Source: Elmis aenea (taxonomy: Eukaryota > Arthropoda > Insecta > Coleoptera > Elmidae). From it: a stretch of DNA of 64,000 nucleotides. Every line of letters starts with the position of its first letter. The first letter of the stretch is position 1. Shown one piece after another: positions 20,601 to 32,600 of the stretch. Both the position numbers and the translations under genes were made by a program. The notes beneath the pieces are model-generated. The model was not told where the DNA came from and ran no database searches. It worked only from the letters and a program-made list of their open reading frames with translations. The DNA lies in assembly GCA_947652605.1 (NCBI GenBank), contig OX393577.1, positions 33,669,466 to 33,733,465 of the forward strand. The letters are read 5' to 3'.

Positions 20601-23600
20601 AGCAAAATCAACGGATAATGCTGCTCGTCTATGTTTATGGTCCAGAGTTAACAAATGAGGAACAAAATGAGCGCAAACTTTTTTCAGCTTCAATTCCTCC
20701 ACTATTCTCTATTAACATCTGTCATATCTTCTAACATCCAAACACTTAAAGTGCTAGCTTTTGCCAAATGAGTTTGAATAATGTTCATTGTATCTTTAGA
20801 CCTGAAGGTTATCGGAAGCCCTGCCCTTTCACCATCCTGTAATGATTCTCTTCCTTCTTTGAATCGCCTATGCCATGCAAACACTGTTGTTTTCGATAAA
20901 AATTCATCTCCATGACCTTTCTTCAACATTTTAAACGTTTCCGTTGCCGATTTTTAAACCTTTACACAAAATTTAATCGCTGCTCTCTGTTCCATTTTGC
21001 GTTCTCAACGCAACGCAAAAACTAACTTTACCAAAACCTTTGCTACTTCTGAATTTATCAGTCAAATAAGCTGAAACTTGCACACCATGTTAACAACCCT
21101 TCTGTTTAACTACTCCGATTTTTCCCGGTAAATAGCTTTAGTAGAATTAGTAGTCCGAAAACTTAATTGTCACACTGTGTACATACTACCAGCATCCATC
21201 AGTGACGTAACTTTCATTCATAAAACTTGTAAGTGTTTTATACTTAAATGTTCAAAGTAATGCTACCAATTACTTTATTAAATAAAATTATTTTTCCATA
21301 ACGATTTAATTATCTTAACACTATTGCAGCATAATAAATACGAACTTTGTTCACACCATATAAAAACAAATTTTATAAAACCAAGTGAACTATCTTACAT
21401 TCATTAAAAATGTTCCAATTTTCAACACAAACATTTACTTATTCTAATTAAAATAACGGCATATATTTTGTCTTCGGACTATTTGTCGTTAATATTTTAA
21501 AGTCATAATTCATACACGAAAAATCGCCCATTTAGTTAAAAAATGTAATAAAGAAAAGAAGTACGAAAAGGCGATTACATTTTAATCCAAGATGTAAAAC
21601 GTTATTCATACTTTACCATATGAGTAATTGGTAGGATTAAAGCAGAAATAATATATAAGTTATGTAATATAAATCTAGCTTAACCTAATCCACTATTTGA
21701 TCTGTCTTTTATAAAGTTGCATAAAATATACGATTTAACCCACAACTTTCTAACATCAAAGTATAGTTCTATGTATGTGCTAGAAAGTCAAACAGGGCAC
21801 AGAGAATTCAATTTAAATATTCATGGAAAATTATATTGCGGTTCAAACTTTCCTAGTACTGAAGAGTAACACATAATAGTCTAACATAATCTTACTTTAA
21901 GTACATAACATAATCTAATAAGTAAAAGAATAATTAGATAATTTCAGCGTATGAACAGACAACATTTTCTGTGTATAATCTTGATGTCTCCATATTCAAC
22001 ACATGTCCATGTTAAAAATTCAACACTGTTACCAAGTATTGTTTTTCATATATTATACGGCATCTATAGAATGCGGCTGAGATCGGATTGAGTTCCTTAC
22101 AATCATATGCTTTGCGAGCGTGCTTAATCGTATTTTCAAATTTGTTGGTATAAATAAGGACCACGTTTCATATATGAAGCCCTAGCCTGTGGTTTTATTA
22201 ATATTAAAAAAGAAAACATAATTATTAGCCATCAATCTATTTCGGAACAGAAACAAAACCCGAATCAGATTGTTTTGATAAATTTGTAGACCAGTGACCT
22301 GACCTAAGGTACATTACCGTAAGAAATAATTTTTGAAAAATGTCTAACGTGCTTTACGCCAAATGTTTAGAACCACTGTAGAAAAAGTATAAAGACCCCC
22401 TATACATAAGGTTAGAACGGAAACCGTAGTTGCGGATCGAAACCGAACAAGCAAAACTATTTTGCCGGTTTCGTTGGAATGGCGTATTGCAGTTATATTT
22501 ATGCGTTGTCCTACTTTTTATAAAAATTTATGAATCTGGTTATCACAAGCGTTGCAATTATTAACAACTCGATCATTAAAAAATCGTTTAATGCTTAATT
22601 AAAAACCAAAACACAAAATTAATTATGAGCTGTACAATACCACGCATCATTCACCGATTTACATATATATTTCATTTATTTAGTCCTAAGTTAGGTGTAG
22701 GAATGTAACATCTACATACAATAAACAAATAACATATAAAGGCTCCCCCAGACAGAGGCGATACGGTACGATTCAGGACGATATCTTAATAAGATTGCGG
22801 CATATGGAAGCGCCCACACCAATGATGAGCGCGATATACCTGTTTAGCAATGACAAGCGGGTTTAATTTGTATGTCCGAAATAAGTTTGATTCTTTTTGG
22901 GTAATCTTGTAAGGGTAATCCCCATACCGATTGTATCGTACCGAGCGGTATAACGCGTCTGTCTGGGGGAGCCTTAAAGGTAAAAATTAAATACTGCCTT
23001 TGCATGATAAGATAAATATTAATAATACCGCAATGAAATTAACTATGCATTTTTTAAGACATCTGAGTTAAGCTCTGTGTGTTATATTAAGCGAGATCCC
23101 TATAGTGGCCAAAATTAAGTGAACACACTCTGTACAGATCGGTTAAAAAAATTATTCGATAATAAACGGATATTTAATCAGTTCATTGTCACTCATACAT
23201 TGAAGTTTGTTTTGTATCACAGGTTATTCTCGACCATTTTTATTATTAATTGTAATAAGACTTCAAAACTAACGTACGATTTCAAATCGTTTGTTACTTT
23301 TATTAGGTACCCAATGTTATTATTATGTATGCAATATGTAAATTTATTAGTGGAGGAGGCGCCGGTCAAAATTTGACAACGTCCGACTACTAAGCACGCA
23401 CCAATAGTAAAATTAATTACACTTAAACCGTTCTACGCAGTCGAGTCATATGATTGATGATGCCACGCAAGAAGGACTGAACATAAAATTGTTTACCCTT
23501 AAGAGAGAAATATGATATGCAAGTTTATGACAGGATAAACCGTTGTTTAAATGCAGATTGTATCGTTCACTTTCAGTCATCACCTACTAACCACAGAATA

Positions 23601-26600
23601 TAGGTATTAGGTACCTCCTACTACTACTAATTTTTAAACATATTCTTCATTGCTTTAAGTGTCAACAACATCGCTAATCTGTAATTTTTTAATTTCTACG
23701 ATCATTTGAACTTAAAAAAACATTACTACAAAGAGTATAAAAATATTACTATACAGGGTGGACAAATTTCGATGTTTTCATAGGGAATCTCGGTAACTAT
23801 AAGAGGTATCGAAAAACGGACCTCGCATTTTTTCGAGAAAAAGTTTATAGTGAAAACTAAAATTGGTTATCGTCGTTTGTTTTCGAGTTATCGCCGATAA
23901 CTCGATTTTTCGACTTTTCGTTTTATGACCGATACCTTGCTTGTTTATGAAAATAAAGAAAAATAATTTTGACGTTCTTTTCGATAAGAATGCAGTGGCG
24001 TAGACAATTTTTCAAAAAAAAAAAAACGAAATTCGAGTTGTGACAAAGTTGTATTTTTTTTTAAATAGAACCCATAGTTGGTTGTGGCATCACGAGAAAG
24101 AGAATTTTTTCCCCATTCCAATGATATAAATCATGTGAGGTCGATTTATTCATTTTCCTAGCATTGAAGCAAAAATTGGGTAAATTTTCATATTTTATTT
24201 TTTTCTAGTAGTAGGCTTATGTCATTAAGAATATACCTGGTAAAACAAACTGTCATTATGTTGTTTTAACGATAATTTGACAGAAACAATCACGTTTAAT
24301 TGTTGATTGTTTTTGTTTTTGTACCTTAAAAACACGAAATGAAGCTGCAAGTGAAACTTATTTTAATTAAATTAAAATTTTCTCTTAGTTTTCATTCATA
24401 TTATTATTACCATTTTTAAATAAATTGTCTTTAATGTGTCCCCAAAATGAGATTTTGTTTTAATCTTCCAAAAATAAATTTATTAGTTGTCTTCTTTCTG
24501 GGTAACAATTAATATAAGTTTCACTTGCAGCTTTAGAATAATTATTTTTACTTTGAATAAAACATTATTACATATCATACTTTTCGTAATATTCGTAAGC
24601 CATTTCGTGTTTTTAAGGTACAAAAATAAAAACAATCAACAATTAAACGTGATTGTTTCTGTCAAATTATCGTTAAAACAAAAGAATAACAGTTAAAATT
24701 ACCAGGTATATTCTTAATGACAAGCCTACTACAAGAAAAAAATAAAATATGAAAATTTACCCAATTTTGCTATACTGTAAGAAAAATGAATAAATCGACC
24801 CCACATGATATATATCATTGGAATGGGGAAAAAATCCTCTTTCTCGTGATGCCACAACCAACTATGGGTTCTATTAAAAAAAAATACAACTTTATGTCAC
24901 AACTCGAATTTCGTTTTTTTTTTTTTAAAATTGTCTACGCCACTGTATTCTTATCGAAAAAGTGCCTGTAGAACGTCAAAATTATTTTTCTTTATTTTCA
25001 TTAACAATCAAGGTATAGTCATAAAACGAAGTCCAAAAATCGAGTTATCGGCGATAACTCGAAAACAAAAGACGATAACCAATTTTAGTTTTCACCATTA
25101 ACTTTTTCTCGAAAAAAGAGATCAAGGAAGCGGGGTCGGTTTTTCGATACCTCTCATAGTTACCGAGATTCCCCATAAAACGAAATTTGCCCACGCTGTA
25201 CATCAAACGATAAGTGTCTACTTTTATTTTATTTATACTCTAAAACGTTATAAGTCATGTCTCTGAAGATTACTGATATCTTGGCAAAACCTTAGAAGCA
25301 CAACACTTTACAAAAATCGATCAACTAAGAAAACATGAATCACTCAAGAAGTGTTTCACATCTTAAGTGTGTTCCCACGTCTAGCGTTTGTTATAATAGA
25401 ATCATATAAAGATAATAGCAAGATTTGCTGCAGAAATTCTTAAACTACAAATGAATAGTATTGATATTGAATAAGTACGACAAAAAATGACCAAATATAA
25501 TCTGTAGTTACCTATAATACACATCAACCATTTTACTCACCACAACATAAAGAGTTAATGCATGGGAAATAAAGCATGGCCAAAGAATTGAAGCCAATAA
25601 CGTGTATTTCTGCAACCTGATGATAATAAAAGAATCATCTAGAAAAGAGTAGCGTTAAAAATATGTCGTGCGCTGGCTTTGATTAAAATACATGCGTGTA
25701 TAGTGTTACTAAATTTTCTACTAAATGATTTAAACATTTTACATAATTAACGGAAATATAAAAATAAGTCTTATCATAACAACAAAACATAACTTGATAA
25801 GTTAATAAAAAATCATTCAGTTAATACTTTTTTATCAAAAATATTTCTCGATTTAATGCTGTTTTAATGATAATTTATAGGTAAACCTGCAAACTTTTAC
25901 AGAATTAAAATAGTAAATAGCTTTTGAAAAAGTTGTGAGAACAAACACTCGTTTTAATTAAAAATAATTTAAGGTCAGGTTACGTCAGGTTAATATTTTA
26001 CAGTATTAAAATAGTAAGAAGCTTTAGAAAAAAGTTGTGAAAACAAACACTCGTTATAATTAAGAATAATTGAAGGTTTTGTAACTCATAATCTCCAGCA
26101 AATTTTATTTTGATTGATTTTTGTATTTTGAATAATAAACTAGATATGAAGGAAATACGCACTAGGTATAATTATTATTGCACCAAAAAAAGTGTGTTTA
26201 TTATGACTTAACTTTGATTTGAGTAAGTTTCTTACTTTAATACGTAAAATTCATAAAACAGTTAAAATCTGAAATGCAAGAAAAAGTATATCCTTTGAAA
26301 ATGAAGAAACCCTTATGTTCCGACATTTTAATTTAAGAAAATCAGAATTTGTTATTTTCATTAAAAGTGACAAGATGTTTTTATTGTGGTAAGATTATGG
26401 ATGTTTTTCAAAATCTTTAGTTCACTTATAGTGACTTTCGAATCGATAATAGTTATTTATGTACCAAGGCAGTAAATTTGACTTTTTATCAAGAGTGTGG
26501 ATATTATTTGCCTCGACCGTCTCGGCAAATAACCACGCGAGTTTAGTGACGACTGCAGAAAAAAAGATTTATTGGCAACCAGAAACTAAGAATTACGGTA

Positions 26601-29600
26601 ACATTGAAAAAGTAAAACTATTTTTATCTAATCGATTGACATAATTAAATTTAATGAAAACTAGATAATCGACCAATAAAACGATTACCGATTAATCGGC
26701 AAAAACACGAAAAGATTGGTTACCGATTAATCGGTACGTCCTTTTATCTAATGCAACAACAAACTTCGAAACATTTATTTCAAATTTTTAATGCTGATCA
26801 CCGATTGTCACTTACGGAGTCAAAGTAATTTTTTACTAAGTACGTTAATGATAAAAATCTGTTTTTTCAGAGGACATTCTATTTTCGTTACCTTCGATTT
26901 ACCAGTGTCTTTACTGATTTATTTTTATACAGCTTTCGGATTCGAAGCTTTTAGTTCTTCCACCAAAAACAAATTTAAAAGGCTTTTAGCGGCACTTCCT
27001 GCTGTACAATTTTAACTTTTAACAGCTCCAGTAAGTTGGGCTTATTATCATTGTAATAACTGTTATTAATAGTTTCAACGAGTAAACAAACACGAAATTT
27101 CGCGTTTCATTTAATTTACATCATTTTAAGTAACTAAGCAAATACATTCGAAAAGTTATATCTATATAGATAAAAACATATTACCTTTAATCAACTACGA
27201 AATTAAAATGTTACGCAGCAAATAAGGCAGAGGTATATTACAAAAATGTGGAGATGCTCCCAAAATTACTTTTTTTTTGTGGCTAAAAACCATAAACAAA
27301 TTCGAGAAATCAACGAATTTCATAATTAAAACAGTTTTCGTGTTTCTCTGTTTGATATCCCAATAATATTTGTTTTGTTGGTTTACCAAAAACTTCTTGC
27401 TCACAAGAATCATTTTTAAATTTTACTCGACTGAACTTGTATGCAAAAACTACGTCCTTTAAATTAAGCAAGTTCAAATAAAGAAATAATAGTCAAACAC
27501 TGCATATGTTTAATCAATGGAAGCGATTAAAAAGGCTCAACAACAATTAAATAACAATTTACATTTCCGGTCAATTATTTACAGCTCGAAAGGGAAAACA
27601 ATCTAAAAAGTGACATTAATGCAGTTAAATCTAACTCTCTATCTGACTAACTTTGTCGCAGTTCACGCAGTCAAAGACCAAGATTTGCATGCTAATTAAT
27701 TTTTTGTACGCACCAGCCCAGATTTCACACGAGGTTTATGAAATATTAAAATTTACATAAAAATAAGTAGAATAAAATATAATTTCATAATCAAACTGCT
27801 CAACTTATATACTCGTCCTTTTGCCATCAAAAAATTAAAATGTACTAACAGGAGCATTTTTCTCTAGACAAAGTTATATACATGTATCTTCTAGGGTTCT
27901 AATTTAAATGTAAACAAATAAAAGTCAAGTGCAAACGAGTGCAAATTTAAATGGTTCTGATAATAACTCCTTGTTGCGTCATTATATAAGAATAGGATGA
28001 ATAGATCCGGCCTGACCTATACAGAGTACATTTGGATCATTTGTACCAGTAGATTTTTTCCAGTGTCATAATCAAAGCCGTAGTCATAATTCATTCGTTT
28101 AACTTTAAAGCTTCATAAGGTCATGTCAAGTAGTTGCATCTGAAGGTCCGCCAAAGAGCAAATTCTGCGTTTTGTAAACAATGGGAAAAAAAACAATGCA
28201 CACACAGTGTTTAAGTACTTCCATATACCCAACTGAACAAACGCACATTGATAACATCCTTCATACGCCCAATCAAACTGGTCTGAGCATATTCTACTTT
28301 AGGTGAACCTTCTCCATTGTTTTTAACAGTTAACACATTGGTTGCGGATCTTAAACGTGGTCGTCCAATCGCTGAGGAAGCACAACGCTCAGTTAGACCG
28401 AAAACGGCTACCTCAGGAAATGGACCAAAAAGAACTGAGGCTGTGGGCATATTGAAAGAAATATTATGCAAAGTTTTGGGTGAGGGCTGCCGCGATTGTT
28501 CTCACCAAAATAACTCAATCGTATGTCCATTTCCAAGTAGTGTTTGTCATTTTTCAAGCACAATGAAATTCACCATTACACGCCGGAGATAAAAAAACAG
28601 TCAAAATAGTGAACAGCGACAGCTCTAAAGAAGGAGAAATCAGTTCCATCAGACAAAAATATTATGTCAACGGTATTTTGGAATGAGAAGTGTATTCTTT
28701 TGGTTGATTATCTTGAAAAAGGTAAAACAATAAACGGAGAGTTCTACGGCACCTTACTTGACCAGTTGTATGAGAAAATTTGCATTAACGAAAAAAAAAA
28801 CTCTTTTATCAGGATAATGCATGGCTGCGATGGCCAAAATTTATCAATTGGACTTCTAACTGCAGCCTCGTGTAATCTACTTGTCACACTTTGCCACTTG
28901 CGACTTGAGTTTGTTTCCGAACATTGAAAAATGTACTCTGGTTAGATGTACGCGTTGGATTTCGAAATGATTGCTGCCACAAATATCTATTTTGATGAGT
29001 TGGACGAATCAGTCTGTGAAGAAAGCATGAACATCGCTGGAATTAGTGTAAAATACATTTTCACCTAATATTGTGTTGTTTTTTTAGAATCAGCAATGAA
29101 ACATATGGATTACATTAAAGATAAAACCAGTTAAAACATAAGAAGGCAGCTGAGATGGTTGGGTCACATTTTTAGGATGAAAGAAAAAATGTTAACCAGA
29201 AAAGCCAATGAAGCAAGATCACAGGGAAAAAACAAAAGAGGTAGACCGAGAAAAAGCTGGCAGGACGAAGTTAAAAAAGCAGCAGCGGATAGAAACATCA
29301 AATGGAAAGACATAAAAAAATCTAGCACAAGACAGAAAAACATGGAAAAAAATCAGCACAATACAACTTAACAGTCCTACAACTAACAGTAGAAGGACTT
29401 ATGACTAAATAAAATAATAAAATTGTGTTGTTTTTCTTCCTAGGGCGGATACTATTTATCCCATCCTCGTATATATAACTAATTTTAAGAATAAAAACAG
29501 GCGTAGCGACACTATTGCACTTTTCTCCCCAAAGATATTACGTACATAATACGTACATTTTACTAATTGAAAGTTGAATAATCTTAATAAGTTGATTTTA

Positions 29601-32600
29601 CAAAAATGTATCTAAGTCGCCTTCCATATTATTTTTACTTCCGTAAAATTTTCCTCAATGCGATTAAAATTTAAGTTGTTTGTGTTAAAACGGGTATATA
29701 CATAAACATTTTGAACAACCTTGTGTGATAACACTTTACTTTTAAAAACAATTGTTAAAAAAATCCACTAGTGAAGATAATTCAAGAAGCAAACTTACGA
29801 AAATAAATAAACAAAAAACATTAATATTTATAAGTACCAAATGTGATTCATCAACCTTTCGATTTAACAACAAGAATGAATCAAATATGTAACGATCAAT
29901 TCATATACATATTATTTAAATAATATAAAGCTCCTGTCACATTTTATAACTTTACAACGTTTTTGTTTACAAAAAATAAAGCAAATGTTTTAATCGCACA
30001 AGACAATAAAGTCACTATGCACTAATACAGTTTTTTTTTGCTGTCTGTTATGCAACAAATTGGCTTTAAACTCGGTTAGACAACTTTGCAGCTGTATTTA
30101 AATATAACTCTTTGATGAAATAAAGAGGATAAGCGCATCTTCTGATTAATAAAAATTAAATCCTCTTATATAACTTAAGAGGCTGAAATTCCACTTTATC
30201 ACTTTCTCGCTCTTCAATAACTTCAGATATTTATACAAGGACCAAATACATCTCAAAAAACAAAAGCGTTTAAAGTATAAAAATGGAGTTTAACAAATCT
30301 ATGTAACCTACTAAAATTACGAAACAAAGATTCTTCATCTTTGGTGTTTGCTAAAATTGCACTTTCTGTCAGAAGCCTAAATCTAATTAAAAAAATGTTT
30401 CTAAAATATAAGTCCATGCAGGAATAATAAAGGCTCTGATTACAGGTTGCGCCACAAAATCGATGCAATAACTTGCACGCGACTTTGTAATTTTACATAA
30501 GATTTTTTTTGATAAGAGAACAAAACACGTCACCGTCCTTTGTCTATAATTGTGTGGTGTATAACCTCAAATTAAGAACTACTTCATAACTTACAGTAAA
30601 CTTTCTCTTAGAACTTTATTTTATATCGATAAGTTAACTAAATGGTGCTATTGTTGGTATAACAGTTTTATCGTTCATATCCAATCATCAACAAACCAGC
30701 ACTAAAGAAATTTGTATCCATTTCTTGATAACACGAGTAAATTACAAAATTGGTTTTCCTAATTTGTATTATCAGCTGTATTTGTTTAGAAATCTTGGCA
30801 GAAAATAAATGTTTGTTATACAACTCAGACTAAGACGCAGAGAAATGGGATATTATTTTATCTTCTACATTCGGTCCAAATCTTTGTCGAATATTTTTTA
30901 ACTATCGCTTTCCCCTCCTTGTTTATGTACGCAATAAAAATTTTATCGGAGCGTTCATTTTTTATTTCGTCGATTTTGCAGCATTTGCGTTACCTTATTT
31001 TTAAACACAATTTGCTTAAATTTTTAGTCACTTAGTTCGTCACACGCACTCTTACACAAACGTTGTTATTATTAACTCTGCAGATACAAACTATACTTTT
31101 TATAAAGACAAATATGTTCGATATATAAAAAAAATGAACAGACCGGTCTTTGTAAAGTGGTTCTCAAACTGTGTTCCGCGGAATCCTGGGGTTTTGAGCA
31201 ACCTCTTTAGGGTTCTGCGATTCAAAGTCAAAATTCGAAAGAGTAGGTAATCGAATAAAAAATTTGAAAAGCTTAAAGCGTCAAAATAATTAAATAACTT
31301 GAGAATTATGTTCTCATATTTGTACAGATAGAGCAAAATCGTTATTGGGCCCAAACAAAGGGGCAATATCACTAATAATTGTAATATACCTGTATTGTAA
31401 ACATTTCAATGGCTGTCCTCATCGCTACGCGCTCGTGGTGTAAACGAATATTGAAAACATTAAAGTGTAGATGATGTTGTTAAAATTATGAAATTTATCA
31501 AATGCAAAGAAAAAAATCAAGACTTATTACTTTGTTATGCGATAAATTATCTAGCAACCATAAAATCTTGCTTTTACGTGCAGAAGAGCGATGGTTATCG
31601 CGAGGGAAATCTTGAGCCGATTTTTTAAGTAAAAAAGTGAAGTAAGATAATTTTAAACCAACGTAAACATTTATGCTCCAAAATTTGATGATGAAATGTG
31701 GTTGCAATTAATAGTCTTTTTGGCAAGGATGCTTTCATTAGGGGTGTTAATAAACTCAAAAAGAGTCGAGGACCTTTTTTTTTTTAGGTCAAACTATTCT
31801 CTTTTTAAGTTTTTTTTAGCAGCAGGGTGTTTGATGGTTTCATCATGGGGCGGAGGTAATAAACGGCAAAAAGAGCCGAGGACTTCTTTTTAGCACAAAA
31901 TTTGCAGTTCTTCCGGCCTATATCGACTTATTACGAACCTATGGGGGGAGTTCCTGATTTCCCCTACCCCTCTCTGCCTAAGCCACTGGTTGTAGTATAA
32001 AAGGCTGTAACCCCCCCTAAACCTGGAGACTAACTACGCCAGTGTTGCTAATGAAGGAAAAAACAACAATTGGCGTGGCATACCTTTCGCCACAACTTCC
32101 TTATGCGAAAAATTATATGACGAGAGCTTGCAATTAAGATCAGAATGTTTTTTAGTAGCTTTTGCATTGTGGTCGCATAATCTTCTGTCAGTATAGCTCT
32201 TTTTCTTTTAACAATTACAAATCGTTTATCAGTTGCAGTAAGCTGCAGTCGATCAAGCTGACTGCGCTGAGGTTTAATTTAGCTGTAACCGTTTAAATAA
32301 GATTTAAATGTTTTCATTAAAAAAAAGCTCAATCAAATAACAAAGTTACAAAAAAAAAATATTTTGAGAAATCTTGCGCATCCACTATGGTCTAAATATG
32401 ATAATTATCTTTTCAATGAATTTTTTTACGAATTTATTATTTTTAACAAGAATATCTAGTTCCTCATCCGATCAAAGTGAGTAGTTGTAGGGTCTCGTCT
32501 ACATGAAAGGTTTGTTAAGTGCGTATGTTGCATAGCGTCACGGTTGGGTTGTGGTATCAACCCACAAAACCCCAGGTTCCGACATACATTAATAAAACTT

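Larger units (their letters stand above)
19368..20935 (-). pseudogene. Mariner transposase, split and decayed
   Basis: Three blocks in order on the - strand. 20929-20702 gives [18 protein letters not shown] and VWMLEDM (DNA-binding part). 20535-20293 gives [20 protein letters not shown] and [16 protein letters not shown]. 19658-19368 gives [20 protein letters not shown] (catalytic C-terminal part). Stops, small deletions and a 608-bp insertion inactivate it. The motifs are those of the mariner proteins often labelled SETMAR-like in insect annotations. Confidence 0.8.
19311..21182 (-). mobile_element. Mariner element (family also at 53.9 kb), interrupted
   Basis: Ends ACACAGTGTGACAATTAAGT and its complement border the element, with TA preserved on the right. 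The same ends and interior occur at 53922-55041. The transposase lies on the - strand and is split by the palindromic insertion at 19711-20318, which the second copy lacks. Confidence 0.85.
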
